A stretch of 64,000 bases of DNA from the NCBI RefSeq assembly GCF_001618425.1, contig NZ_BDCU01000030.1, positions 124,001 to 188,000 on the forward strand, read 5' to 3'. Shown piece after piece: positions 41,541-50,434 of this stretch; the first letter of the stretch is position 1, and every line of letters starts with the position of its first letter. The DNA is from Nocardia fusca NBRC 14340 (GTDB lineage Bacteria; Actinomycetota; Actinomycetes; Mycobacteriales; Mycobacteriaceae). The position numbers and the translations under genes are program-made. The notes under the pieces were generated by a model, which saw only the letters and a program-made list of their open reading frames with translations, did not search any database and was not told where the DNA came from.

Positions 41541-42893
41541 ATGGAGGACCGGACTCGAACACGGCGGGATCGCACCCACTGGCTCTATCTGGCGGTGATC
41601 GTCGCCGTCCTGGCGGGCATACTGGTCGGCTGGCTCGCGCCGGACGCCGGCCGCGCGCTGGCACCGCTGGGCACCATGTTCGTCGACCTGATCAAGATGA
41701 TGATCGCGCCGGTCATCTTCTGCACCATCGTCCTCGGCATCGGTTCGGTGCGGGCGGCCACCACCGTCGGCAAGGTCGGTGGCCTGGCCCTCGGGTATTT
41801 CCTGGCCATGTCCACGGTGGCGCTGGGTATCGGACTGCTGGTCGGCAATCTGCTCGATCCGGGCACCGGGCTGAACATCACCGAGTCGGCCGGCCAGGGC
41901 GCCAAGTACGCCGAAGAGGCGCACGGAGCCGGCGGCACCGTGGAATTCCTGCACAGCATCATCCCCACGACCCTGGTCTCCTCACTGACCGCGGGCAGTG
42001 TGTTGCAGGCGTTGTTCGTCGCGCTGCTGGTCGGGTTCGCGGTGCAGGCCATGGGTTCGGCCGGTGAGCCGATCGTGCGCGGTGTGGCACTGATCCAGAA
42101 GCTGGTCTTCCGAATTCTGTCGATGATCCTCTGGCTGGCCCCGATCGGCGCGTTCGGCGCGATCGCCAATGTGGTGGGCCGGACGGGTTTGGAAGCCGTG
42201 GTCCAGCTGGCCACCCTGATGATCGCGTTCTACCTGACCTGCCTGCTGTTCGTCTTCGGGGTACTCGGTGTCCTGCTGCGGCTGGTCGCGCGGGTGTCGA
42301 TCTTCAAACTGTGCCGTTACCTCGCCCGCGAATACCTGCTCATCGTGGCCACCTCCTCTTCGGAATCGGCGCTGCCGCGGCTGATCGCGAAAATGGAACA
42401 TCTGGGGGTGCAGCGCACCACCGTGGGCGTGGTCGTACCGACCGGCTATTCGTTCAATCTGGATGGCACCGCCATCTACCTGACCATGGCCTCGATCTTC
42501 ATCGCGGACGCGATGGGGCAGCCGTTGAATCTGGGCGAACAACTCGGTCTGCTGGTGTTCATGATCGTGGCGTCCAAGGGCGCGGCCGGTGTCACCGGTG
42601 CGGGCCTGGCCACCTTGGCCGGCGGTCTGCAGAGTCATCGGCCCGAACTCCTCGACGGCGTCGGTTTGATCGTCGGCATCGATCGCTTCATGTCCGAGGC
42701 CCGCGCGCTCACCAATTTCTCCGGGAATGCCGTCGCCACCCTGCTGGTCGGCACCTGGACCAAAACCGTGGACCCCGAGCAGATGCGCGACGTCCTGGAC
42801 CGGAAGGTGCCCTTCGACGAGCAGACCATGGTGGACGACCACGAGTCGCATCCGGCCGAGGAGGACAGCGCGAACGTCCTCGTTCCGGCCTGA
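41541..42893 (+). CDS. dctA: C4-dicarboxylate/cation symporter (DctA type)
   Basis: A 450-residue member of the dicarboxylate/amino acid:cation symporter family. Hallmarks are the serine-rich loop ATSSSESALPRLIAKME, the NLDGTAIY motif in YSFNLDGTAIYLTMASIF and the C-terminal DRFMSEARALTNFSGNAVAT, with about eight membrane segments and two hairpin loops. It should import succinate, fumarate and malate with protons or sodium. The ATG at 41541 has GGGAGGAG eight bases upstream; an earlier in-frame ATG at 41436 is rejected because it would extend across the CRP-like site. The divergent CitA/CitB-type system is its likely regulator. Confidence 0.95.
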   Translation: MEDRTRTRRDRTHWLYLAVIVAVLAGILVGWLAPDAGRALAPLGTMFVDLIKMMIAPVIFCTIVLGIGSVRAATTVGKVGGLALGYFLAMSTVALGIGLLVGNLLDPGTGLNITESAGQGAKYAEEAHGAGGTVEFLHSIIPTTLVSSLTAGSVLQALFVALLVGFAVQAMGSAGEPIVRGVALIQKLVFRILSMILWLAPIGAFGAIANVVGRTGLEAVVQLATLMIAFYLTCLLFVFGVLGVLLRLVARVSIFKLCRYLAREYLLIVATSSSESALPRLIAKMEHLGVQRTTVGVVVPTGYSFNLDGTAIYLTMASIFIADAMGQPLNLGEQLGLLVFMIVASKGAAGVTGAGLATLAGGLQSHRPELLDGVGLIVGIDRFMSEARALTNFSGNAVATLLVGTWTKTVDPEQMRDVLDRKVPFDEQTMVDDHESHPAEEDSANVLVPA

Positions 42894-43095
42894 CGCCGAT
42901 CGGTGGACCGCCCGGTCCGTCGCGCCCCGGTCGAGGTGTCGTTCTCCGGAACGGGGCCCGGCCGGGGCGCAGTCCGTTCTCGAGCTCAGGGGACTTCCGA
43001 TTCCGGGCCGACCGGCCCGTACCCCGGCCCGCCGGTCGTCACACGAAGGCTCCGACCGGGCGGGTGTACCGAACTGTTCCGGCGCCGTCCACGCG

Positions 43096-45891
43096 TCAGT
43101 CCGCGTAGGCCTCCGGCGGCGGGCAGGTGCAGACCAGATTGCGGTCACCGAACGCGCCGTCGATCCGGCGGACGGCCGGCCACACCTTGGGCCGGTCATG
43201 GGTGAGACCGAGCGGGTACACCGCGACCTCCCGGCTGTACGGGTGGTCCCATTCGCGGACCAGGCTTGCCGCGGTGTGCGGGGCATTGCGCAGCGGGTTG
43301 TCCTCGGCCGGCCACTCCCCCGTGCCCACCCGATCGATCTCGCGCCGGATGGCGATCATGGCCTCGGCGAACGCGTCGAGCTCGGCCAGGTTCTCACTCT
43401 CGGTCGGTTCCACCATCAGGGTGCCTGCCACCGGGAAACTCATGGTCGGCGCGTGGAACCCGTAGTCGGCGAGCCGTTTGGCCACATCGTCGACGGTGAC
43501 CCCGGTGCGCTTGGTGATCTCGCGCAGATCCAGGATGCATTCGTGGGCGACCATATCGTTGTCGCCGGTGTAGAGGACGGGGTAGTACTCACCCAGGCGG
43601 CGCGCCAGATAGTTGGCCGACGCGATCGCGGTGAGGGTGGCCCGGCGCAGGCCCTCGGCTCCCATCATCCGGATGTAGGCCCAGGTGATCGGCAGGATAG
43701 ACGCCGACCCGTACTCCGCCGCCGATACCGCGTGCGACCCGGCGACCAGCGGATCGCCGGGCAGGTAGGGCGTCAGGTGGGAGCGGACCGCGACCGGACC
43801 GACCCCCGGGCCGCCGCCACCGTGCGGGATACAGAACGTCTTGTGCAGATTGAGATGGCTGACGTCGCCGCCGAACCGGCCCGGCCGCGCCAGGCCGACC
43901 AGTGCGTTCAGATTCGCGCCGTCGACATAGACCTGGCCGCCGGCATCGTGCACCAGCGCGCACAGTTCGGCGATCTCGTTCTCGTACACGCCGTGCGTGG
44001 ACGGGTAGGTGATCATGATGCAGGCCAGGCGTTCGGCGTGGTCGGCGATCTTGGCCCGCAGATCGTCGAGGTCCACATCGCCGTTGGCCCGGCACTTCAC
44101 GACCTCGACCCGCAGGCCCGCCATGGCGGCGGACGCGGCATTGGTGCCGTGGGCGCTGGACGGGATAAGGCAGGTGTCGCGGCGGGTATCGCCCCGGTCC
44201 AGGTGATAGCGGCGGATGGCCAGCAGTCCCGCGTATTCGCCCTGGCTACCGGCGTTCGGTTGCAGACTCACCGCGTCGTACCCGGTGATCTCGGCCAGCC
44301 AGCGTTCCAGATCGTGGATCACCCGCCGCAGACCCGGCGTATCGGCGGCCGGGGCATAGGGATGCAACCGCGCGAATCCAGGCCAGGTGATCGGTTCCAT
44401 TTCGGCAGTGGCGTTGAGCTTCATGGTGCACGAGCCGAGCGGGATCATGCTGCGGTCCAGGGCGATGTCGGAGTCCGAGAGCGCGCGCAGATACCGCAGC
44501 ATCGCTGTTTCGGTGTGGTGCCGGGTGAACGCCGGATGGGTCAGGAATTCCGAAGTCCGGTCTTCGATCGCGGCGGCGGGCGGGTCGGCGGGGGCGATTC
44601 CGAACGCGTCCAGCACGATCGCGAGGTGGTCGGCGGTGGTGGCCTCGTCACAGGCCACCGCCACATGGTCGTCGTCCACCCAGCGCAGATTCACCCCGCG
44701 GGCGGCAGCCTTGGCGACCACTGTCTCCGCCTGGCCCGGCACCCGGGCCAGCACCGTATCGAAGTAGCGGTCGTGCACCAGGGCCGGCCCGAGCGACGCG
44801 GCCAGCCGCGCGGCGTGCCCGTGGACCCGGCGGGCGATGGCCCGCAACCCGTCCGCACCGTGGTAGCAGGCGTACATACCGGCCACGATGGCCAGCAGTA
44901 CCTGGGCCGTACAGATATTGGAAGTGGCCTTCTCCCGGCGAATATGCTGTTCACGGGTCTGCAGGGCGAGCCGATAGGCGGGGGCGCCGTCCGCGTCCTT
45001 GGATACTCCGACCAGCCGGCCCGGCAGCTGGCGTGCGTAGTCGGCGCGCACCGCCAGGTACCCGGCGTGCGGGCCACCGAACCCCATCGGCACCCCGAAA
45101 CGCTGGGTCGTGCCGAAACATACGTCCGCACCCTGTTCACCCGGCGGAGTGACCAGGGTGAGCGCGAGCAGATCCGCGCCGGCGGCGACCAGCGCGCCGC
45201 GGTCGTGGGCGGCGGCGATCGTCGCCGCCCAGTCCACGATCCGGCCCGAGGCGCCCGGCACCTGCACGATCACGCCGAAGAACTCCCCGTCGGGCAGGCC
45301 GTCCGCGGCCAGGTCGGCCTCCACGATCTCGATGCCCAGCGGTTCGGCCCGGGTGGCCAGCACCGTACGGGTCTGCGGGAACAGGTCGCGGTCGATCACC
45401 AACCGGCCGGGGCCCCGGCGATTGACCCGGCGCAACAGGGTCATCGCCTCCGCGGCCGCCGTGGCCTCGTCGAGCATGGACGCATTGGCCACATCGGTGC
45501 CGGTCAGATCGGTCACCATGGTTTGGAAATTGAGCAGCGCCTCGAGCCGGCCCTGGCTGATCTCCGGCTGATAGGGCGTATACGCGGTGTACCAGGCGGG
45601 ATTCTCCAGCAGATTGCGCACCAGCACCGGCGGGGTCAGAGTGTCGTAGTAGCCCAGGCCGATCATGGAAGTGGCGACATGATCGGATTCGGCGAGCGCC
45701 GCGAGCTCGGCGAGCACCTCGTGTTCGGTGCCCGGCGCGGGCAGCCCGGCCAGCGGATCGTCATCGCGGATCCCGGCTGGCAGCGCGGCGGCCGCCAGCT
45801 CGTCGGCCGAGCCGAGGCCGATCGCGGCGAGAATCCGCGCGAACTCGTGGTCATCCGGTCCGATATGACGATCTGCGAAGGTCTGGCTCAC
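43096..45891 (-). CDS. gcvP: Glycine dehydrogenase (decarboxylating), P protein
   Basis: A 931-residue P protein of the glycine cleavage system. It decarboxylates glycine with pyridoxal phosphate and passes the aminomethyl group to lipoyl-GcvH. Both halves of the fused alpha/beta form are present; the PLP-binding region is SHLNLHKTFCIPHGGGGPGV. The N-terminus TFADRHIGPDDHEF is typical. The GTG at 45889-45891 follows GGGAG; the frame is open upstream into the riboswitch, which cannot be coding. Expression is likely induced by glycine through the tandem riboswitch. GcvH is encoded 3.3 kb away in the same direction; gcvT is not in the window. Confidence 0.97.
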   Translation of the reverse strand: MSQTFADRHIGPDDHEFARILAAIGLGSADELAAAALPAGIRDDDPLAGLPAPGTEHEVLAELAALAESDHVATSMIGLGYYDTLTPPVLVRNLLENPAWYTAYTPYQPEISQGRLEALLNFQTMVTDLTGTDVANASMLDEATAAAEAMTLLRRVNRRGPGRLVIDRDLFPQTRTVLATRAEPLGIEIVEADLAADGLPDGEFFGVIVQVPGASGRIVDWAATIAAAHDRGALVAAGADLLALTLVTPPGEQGADVCFGTTQRFGVPMGFGGPHAGYLAVRADYARQLPGRLVGVSKDADGAPAYRLALQTREQHIRREKATSNICTAQVLLAIVAGMYACYHGADGLRAIARRVHGHAARLAASLGPALVHDRYFDTVLARVPGQAETVVAKAAARGVNLRWVDDDHVAVACDEATTADHLAIVLDAFGIAPADPPAAAIEDRTSEFLTHPAFTRHHTETAMLRYLRALSDSDIALDRSMIPLGSCTMKLNATAEMEPITWPGFARLHPYAPAADTPGLRRVIHDLERWLAEITGYDAVSLQPNAGSQGEYAGLLAIRRYHLDRGDTRRDTCLIPSSAHGTNAASAAMAGLRVEVVKCRANGDVDLDDLRAKIADHAERLACIMITYPSTHGVYENEIAELCALVHDAGGQVYVDGANLNALVGLARPGRFGGDVSHLNLHKTFCIPHGGGGPGVGPVAVRSHLTPYLPGDPLVAGSHAVSAAEYGSASILPITWAYIRMMGAEGLRRATLTAIASANYLARRLGEYYPVLYTGDNDMVAHECILDLREITKRTGVTVDDVAKRLADYGFHAPTMSFPVAGTLMVEPTESENLAELDAFAEAMIAIRREIDRVGTGEWPAEDNPLRNAPHTAASLVREWDHPYSREVAVYPLGLTHDRPKVWPAVRRIDGAFGDRNLVCTCPPPEAYAD

Positions 45892-45939
45892 CGCGGCTCC
45901 CTGGGTGGGGCGGCCGACCGGCACGGTCGGCTCGGGGCC

Positions 45940-46140
45940 CTCCCCCTCTGTCGCGGCGCCTGAGAGCTTCGGCGGCCGGATCTCGCTCCGGTCCACCTTT
46001 CACCTTGGGCGGGTGGCCCGCAGCCACCACTTTCCAGAGGCGCCGGTTCCCGCACGGTCCTGGGGCCTGAGAGATTGACGGGGAGGTGCTGCTCCTTCGG
46101 CGCCCGGATCCGGCGAGGATCCGGGACTCTCCCGCACGGC
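45940..46140 (-). promoter_or_regulatory. Tandem glycine riboswitch upstream of gcvP
   Basis: On the minus strand two glycine aptamers can be read in series. The first runs from about 46140 with CGGGAGAGTCCCGG, GCCGAAGGAGCA and the conserved CAATCTCTCAGG; the second follows after CCTCTGGAAAG and contains CAAGGTGAAAG, CCGGCCGCCGAAGC and TCTCAGGCGCC, ending near GACAGAGGGGG at 45940. These are the well-known core motifs of the gcvT-type riboswitch. It ends about 50 bases before the gcvP start and would switch on expression when glycine is high. Confidence 0.93.
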
Positions 46141-46245
46141 TACGGCGCCCGCCAAGTCTAGCCCGGTGAGCAGCGACGTCCGGGAGCCACCCGCCGGTAT
46201 GTGTCGTTTCCCTCATTCGGCGGCCCCGTGGTCGCCGGCGAGCGA

Positions 46246-46836
46246 TCAGCCGGTTTTACGGGTCAGGCGCGCCTTGCGGCGATAGGACAATTCGTCCTCG
46301 GGACGCTCGGTGGTCTCCGAGGCGCGTTCGGCGGGGAATGCGGCGATGGCACCGGTGAGTTCCCGCATGGCACTGTTCACCGCGATACCGAATACCCCTT
46401 GGCCGCCCTGCAGTAAATCGACGACTTCTTCCGGTGAGGTGCACTCGTATACCGAGGTTCCGTCGGAGAAAAGGGTGATATTCGCCAGATCCTCCACTCC
46501 GCGACTACGCAGATGGTCGACGGCGATACGGATGTTCTGCAGCGAAATACCGGCATCGAGGAGCCGCTTGACGATTTTCAGGACCAGGATGTCCTTGAAC
46601 GAATACAGCCGCTGGCTGCCCGAGCCCGCCGCCCCGCGAATGGAGGGCACCACCAGCGCGGTCCGCGCCCAGTAGTCCAGTTGCCGGTAACTGATACCGG
46701 CAACCTGACAGGCTGTCGGCACCCGGTATCCGACCAGGTCGTCGGGAACCGAATCGTCGGGGAACAATCCGGGTTGTATTTCGTAGCGCCGAGGCGGGCC
46801 CACTTCCGATCGCATATCCCGCATATTCTCTGCCAC
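46246..46836 (-). CDS. MerR-family regulator (Rv1830-like)
   Basis: A 196-residue MerR-type regulator. The winged-helix part lies at about 38-105 (VAGISYRQLDYWARTALVVP, SGSQRLYSFKDILVLKIVKR), preceded by a 37-residue N-terminal extension, and followed by a dimer helix and a C-terminal domain with GVFGIAVNSAMRELTGAIAA. In sequence and place it corresponds to Mtb Rv1830, which has been linked to cell-cycle and antibiotic tolerance. GTG at 46834-46836 has AGGGAG seven bases upstream. There are no Cys, so metal sensing is unlikely. Confidence 0.92.
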   Translation of the reverse strand: MAENMRDMRSEVGPPRRYEIQPGLFPDDSVPDDLVGYRVPTACQVAGISYRQLDYWARTALVVPSIRGAAGSGSQRLYSFKDILVLKIVKRLLDAGISLQNIRIAVDHLRSRGVEDLANITLFSDGTSVYECTSPEEVVDLLQGGQGVFGIAVNSAMRELTGAIAAFPAERASETTERPEDELSYRRKARLTRKTG

Positions 46837-46999
46837 TGAACTACTCCCTTGCTCCGCCGATCAGTGCCTATAGCCGACGGCCCGGCGTCGACTATGAGGC
46901 TACTCTTCCCATTCTCTCGGCCGCAGCAGTGCCGAACCAAACGCGACGCGCGGTAACAGTCTCGACCTGTAGTTGAGGTCTAGAAAATAGCGCGGATAC

Positions 47000-47473
47000 T
47001 CAACTGTCGGTCGCTTTGAAATCGTCCGGCGAGACCGACTCCAGGAACTCCTTGAACTTTTCGACCTCGTCCTCGCGTTCGTCGGGCATCACCAGACCGG
47101 CTTCCTCGAGCACTGATTCCGCAGCGTAGATCGGGCAGCCGACGCGCAGGGCGATCGCCACCGAATCCGACGGTCGGGCCGAGATCCGCACCTCGTTCTC
47201 GAAGACGAGATCGGCGTAGAACGTCCCTTCTTTCAGGTCCACGATATGAACCTCCTCGAGGGTATGCCCGAGATCCGCGATCAAGACCTTGATCAGATCG
47301 TGGGTGAGCGGCCGGATCGGTGTGACGCCCTCCTGTTCGAGCACAATGGCCGTGGCCTCCGCCTGTCCTATCCAGATCGGCAGATACCGCTCACCCTCCG
47401 CCTCCCGCAGCAGCAGGACGGGCTGGTTCTGTGGCTGCTCGACCCGGATGCCGATCACGCGCATTTCGCTCAT
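47000..47473 (-). CDS. Bifunctional nuclease-family protein (DUF151, Rv1829-like)
   Basis: A 157-residue DUF151 protein. The core IGIRVEQPQNQPVLLLREAE, YLPIWIGQAEATAIVLEQEG and RPSDSVAIALRVGCPIYAAE is highly conserved in bacteria and plants. A bifunctional RNase/DNase activity has been reported for a plant member; the bacterial role is not known. The ATG at 47471-47473 has GGGAGG seven bases upstream. It lies between the two MerR genes exactly as in Mtb, all on the same strand. The tail (EDEVEKFKEFLESV) is acidic and helical. Confidence 0.93.
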   Translation of the reverse strand: MSEMRVIGIRVEQPQNQPVLLLREAEGERYLPIWIGQAEATAIVLEQEGVTPIRPLTHDLIKVLIADLGHTLEEVHIVDLKEGTFYADLVFENEVRISARPSDSVAIALRVGCPIYAAESVLEEAGLVMPDEREDEVEKFKEFLESVSPDDFKATDS

Positions 47474-47673
47474 CGCACTGCCTCCCATACTCCCCGGCTG
47501 CCCGCCCTCGCCGATGCAGGGCTCGCCGTACCACGAGTCTAGGCGAATTCGGCGCGGCGCCGCGATCGCTGACGGGCACCGGAATCAGTGTGTTGCCACC
47601 AGCGTAGCCCCCGGCCACTCGGCCGCAGGTCAGACCGGATTCCGCCGATGACGGCGGGAATCGGACACTCGGC

Positions 47674-48480
47674 TCATCCGCCGAGTGAGTTGCGCACCGA
47701 CGCCTTCACCAGGCTCGCGTGCAGTGTCAGCGACAGCGCGGCAAGTTCGCGGACCGTCTCCTCGGCCCGCGCCCGGGCGCCGGCGTCGCGGCTCTTGGCG
47801 ATCGGTGCCGCGATCTGCGCCACCAGCGCCGCCTCCCGGTCCGCGGCGAGTTTGAACGCCCGCAGATGCCGCGCCTCCAAACCGAATTCGGCCATCGCCT
47901 TGGCGGTCGCCGCCAGTGTGACCGCATCGGCGTCGAAGAACCCGGCCGGGCCCGGGGTGATCAAATTCGCCCGGATCAGATCGTTGAGGAACGTCTCATC
48001 GATCCCGGCCCGGTCCAGCAGATCCGCCCGGGTCACCCGGATCTGATGATCGAACTCGAAATCGTCCGGCGTGACGCGACCCGGTGGTACACCCAGCCGT
48101 CGCGGCGGACGCGGCAGCACCTCGGTGCCGTCGTACGGCTCCGCACGCCCCGTATCCGGCCGGGCGGTCCGCGCCCGGGCGCGGGCTTCCCGCACCCCGA
48201 GCGTCGCGGCACCGCTGTCGATCGCCTCGAGTTGTTCCTTGATCACCTTCAACGGCAGGTACTGGTCGCGCTGCGCCGTCAGGACGAAACGCAACCGTTC
48301 GCAGTCCGCGACCGAGAACCGGCGGTAGCCGGACGGCGTCCGCTCCGGCCGGATCAGGCCCTCCGCTTCCAGGAAGCGGATCTTGGAAATGGTGATATCC
48401 GGAAAATCCGGTCGCAGCAGATCGAGCACGGAGCCGATCGACATCCCTCCGTGCGCCCACTGCTGCGCCGCGCCTGTCAT
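47674..48480 (-). CDS. MerR-family regulator (Rv1828-like)
   Basis: A 268-residue MerR-type regulator with a winged helix at about 13-80 (MSIGSVLDLLRPDFPDITIS, EGLIRPERTPSGYRRFSVAD) and a long C-terminal domain that in Mtb Rv1828 forms the dimer and a second DNA-contacting lobe (TRADLLDRAGIDETFLNDLI). The start ATG is at 48478-48480. Rv1828 has been described as an essential regulator binding an unusual MerR-type operator; ligand unknown. The linker between the lobes (about 95-150) is Arg/Pro-rich. Confidence 0.92.
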   Translation of the reverse strand: MTGAAQQWAHGGMSIGSVLDLLRPDFPDITISKIRFLEAEGLIRPERTPSGYRRFSVADCERLRFVLTAQRDQYLPLKVIKEQLEAIDSGAATLGVREARARARTARPDTGRAEPYDGTEVLPRPPRRLGVPPGRVTPDDFEFDHQIRVTRADLLDRAGIDETFLNDLIRANLITPGPAGFFDADAVTLAATAKAMAEFGLEARHLRAFKLAADREAALVAQIAAPIAKSRDAGARARAEETVRELAALSLTLHASLVKASVRNSLGG

Positions 48481-48542
48481 GATCTCGAGTCTTTCATGCC
48501 GAGGCGCCGATCACCCGGACCGGCGCACCGATCGTCAGCTGT

Positions 48543-49028
48543 TCACAGACTCCCCGCACCGGCCGCAGAACCGGCCTCCTGGGTCCGCGGACCTGTGAGG
48601 AAAACCAGCCGGAACTTACCGATCTGTACCTCGTCACCGTTCTGCAGCTCCGACGAATCCACCGGCTCGCGATTGACGTAGGTGCCGTTCAGGCTGCCCA
48701 CATCGACGACCTGGAAGGAATCCTCGTCCTGCCGGAACTCGGCATGACGACGACTGACGGTGACATCGTCGAGAAAGATATCGCTGTCGGGATGCCGGCC
48801 GGCCGAGGTGGTGGGCTGGTCCAGCAGAAAACGCGAACCCGCGTTCGGGCCACGTTTGACGACGAGCAGCGCCGCCCCGACCGGAAGACCCTCGACACCC
48901 TGCACCGGCTGTTCACCGGTCGGCTCGCCGGAGCGCGATGCGTCGACCTCGTTCAGGAAATCCGCGCGGAAGACCGACGTCGTCTCGGCCGCGGTCTCCC
49001 CGTAACCCGGGTCTTTGTTCTCGCTCAC
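48543..49028 (-). CDS. garA: FHA-domain regulator GarA/OdhI
   Basis: A 161-residue GarA/OdhI orthologue. The N-terminal tail holds the kinase-target motif ETTS at 15-18, phosphorylated by PknB/PknG in relatives; the FHA domain (about 52-140) shows GRHPDSDIFLDDVTVSRRHA and VDVGSLNGTYVN. Unphosphorylated GarA binds and inhibits 2-oxoglutarate dehydrogenase and an NAD-glutamate dehydrogenase and activates glutamate synthase; phosphorylation makes the tail bind its own FHA domain and releases the enzymes. GTG at 49026-49028 has GGAGGAG seven bases upstream. It is next to gcvH as in mycobacteria. Confidence 0.96.
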   Translation of the reverse strand: MSENKDPGYGETAAETTSVFRADFLNEVDASRSGEPTGEQPVQGVEGLPVGAALLVVKRGPNAGSRFLLDQPTTSAGRHPDSDIFLDDVTVSRRHAEFRQDEDSFQVVDVGSLNGTYVNREPVDSSELQNGDEVQIGKFRLVFLTGPRTQEAGSAAGAGSL

Positions 49029-49178
49029 CGTTTCTCTCCTCCTCGAACCTCATAAACCATGCAGGCAGATGCCGCGATAAGACGTGGCTGGGCGGCCCCG
49101 ACTCCGGGCGGCACATCCGTTGGCATTGACCGTACCCTGCCGGGCCGTACCCGTGCAGGTAGAACCGGGAAGGCTGGA

Positions 49179-49577
49179 TCAGCCCCCGATAACTCCTTGA
49201 TAACCCGCGGCATCGAGCAGTTCACCGAGGCTCGAGTCCAATGCGGCCGCATCGGCCACCTCGAGTTCGAACAACCACCCGTCACCGTAGGGATCGGTAT
49301 TCAGCGTTTCCGGTTTCGCCTCCAGTTCCTGGTTTACCGCAACGACTTTCGCGCTCAGTGGAGCGTAGATATCGGAAACGCTCTTGGTCGATTCGACCTC
49401 GGCGATGCTGTCCCCGGCGGCAACGTCGGCGCCGGATTCGGGCAACTGCACGAACACGACGTCACCGAGTTGCGACTGGGCGTAATCGGTGATCCCCACC
49501 AGAACACGGGTGGGCTCGGTCCGACGCACCCATTCATGTTCCGCGGTGTAACGCAGATCCTCCGGAACCCGGCTCAC
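49179..49577 (-). CDS. gcvH: Glycine cleavage system H protein
   Basis: A 132-residue H protein. The lipoyl-lysine is K65 in AEVESTKSVSDIYAP. It shuttles the aminomethyl group between GcvP and GcvT. The N-terminus PEDLRYTAEHEWVR is typical. GTG at 49575-49577 follows an AGGAGAGG stretch, and the frame upstream of it is rejected because it lacks similarity. The gene is between garA and the phosphatidyltransferase gene on the same strand, matching Mtb Rv1826. No riboswitch was seen directly in front of this gene. Confidence 0.96.
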   Translation of the reverse strand: MSRVPEDLRYTAEHEWVRRTEPTRVLVGITDYAQSQLGDVVFVQLPESGADVAAGDSIAEVESTKSVSDIYAPLSAKVVAVNQELEAKPETLNTDPYGDGWLFELEVADAAALDSSLGELLDAAGYQGVIGG

Positions 49578-49620
49578 GTGATGTCCTCTCCTCGTGTCGT
49601 CGTGCACGATGCCCGCAACT

Positions 49621-50319
49621 CTATGCGAGCCCGCCGCCCTCTGCCGCGCCGGTATCCCCGCCGCGTGTGGCACGGCCCCCGGCGGGCGCCGGCGGAATCC
49701 GGCGCGCCACGGCGACGGCGCGGCCCAGGTAGAGCAGACCGGTCCACACATAGACGGCCGTACCCCAGATCAGAAGTGCCCCGCCGAACGCGGCGCCGAA
49801 ACCATCGCCGGCCCAGTCCATCTGCCCGGCCAGCAGCCACGGCAGCGCCGACATGAGCGCGAAGGTGGCCGCCTTGCCCAGATAGATGACCTCGGGCGGG
49901 TCCAGGTCACGCCGGCGGTAGACCGACAGGGTCAGGGTCAGCACCGCGTCGCGTCCGATCAGCAGGGCGGCCACCCACCAGGGGATCAGCCCGCGGACGA
50001 CGAAGGCGACCAGTGTGGTCACCAGATAGAGCCGATCGACGAAGGGATCCAGCAGGGCGCCGAGCCGCGAGGACTGGTCCAGCAGCCGGGCGAGTTTGCC
50101 GTCGAGGAAATCGGTGAGCCCGCTCAGGATGAGCAGGACGAACGCCCAACCGTCGGCGTACTCCACCAGGAGCAGCCACAGGAACAGCGGGACACCGATC
50201 AACCGCAGCACGCTGAGCACGTTGGGGACGGTGAGCAGCCGGTCGGACAGGACCGCGGCGAGCGCACCACCGGGATCCCGGCCCGCGGTCTCTGATCCGC
50301 CGGTTCCCGAATCGCTCAT
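49621..50319 (-). CDS. pgsA2: CDP-alcohol phosphatidyltransferase (PgsA2-like)
   Basis: A 232-residue membrane protein with about five helices and the CDP-OH-P signature spread over DFLDGKLARLLDQSSRLGAL followed by LDPFVD (D-G-x2-A-R-x8-G-x3-D-x3-D). It transfers a phosphatidyl group from CDP-diacylglycerol to an alcohol. Mtb Rv1822 in the same place is named PgsA2; the acceptor (glycerol-phosphate or phosphatidylglycerol, giving cardiolipin) is uncertain. The ATG at 50317-50319 is used. The C-terminal 30 residues are Gly/Ala-rich and not conserved. Confidence 0.88.
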   Translation of the reverse strand: MSDSGTGGSETAGRDPGGALAAVLSDRLLTVPNVLSVLRLIGVPLFLWLLLVEYADGWAFVLLILSGLTDFLDGKLARLLDQSSRLGALLDPFVDRLYLVTTLVAFVVRGLIPWWVAALLIGRDAVLTLTLSVYRRRDLDPPEVIYLGKAATFALMSALPWLLAGQMDWAGDGFGAAFGGALLIWGTAVYVWTGLLYLGRAVAVARRIPPAPAGGRATRGGDTGAAEGGGLA

Positions 50320-50434
50320 CACATGGGTGTGCTTACCGTATGGCGCCCACCCGCGCCAGCACACCCCGCCGCGTCATTCGATGAAAGAATGAGTATGAAA
50401 CCATCTCACCATCGAGTCGGGTGAGAGGAAGATC

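Noticed and set aside
42727..45963. A 1078-codon open frame antisense to gcvP and overlapping the end of dctA
   Set aside because: It overlaps two well-conserved genes and has shadow-frame composition. No domain or ribosome-binding site supports it.
45892..45996. N-terminal extension of GcvP upstream of the GTG at 45891
   Set aside because: The extension would run into the conserved glycine riboswitch, and the GTG has a ribosome-binding site and the family N-terminus.
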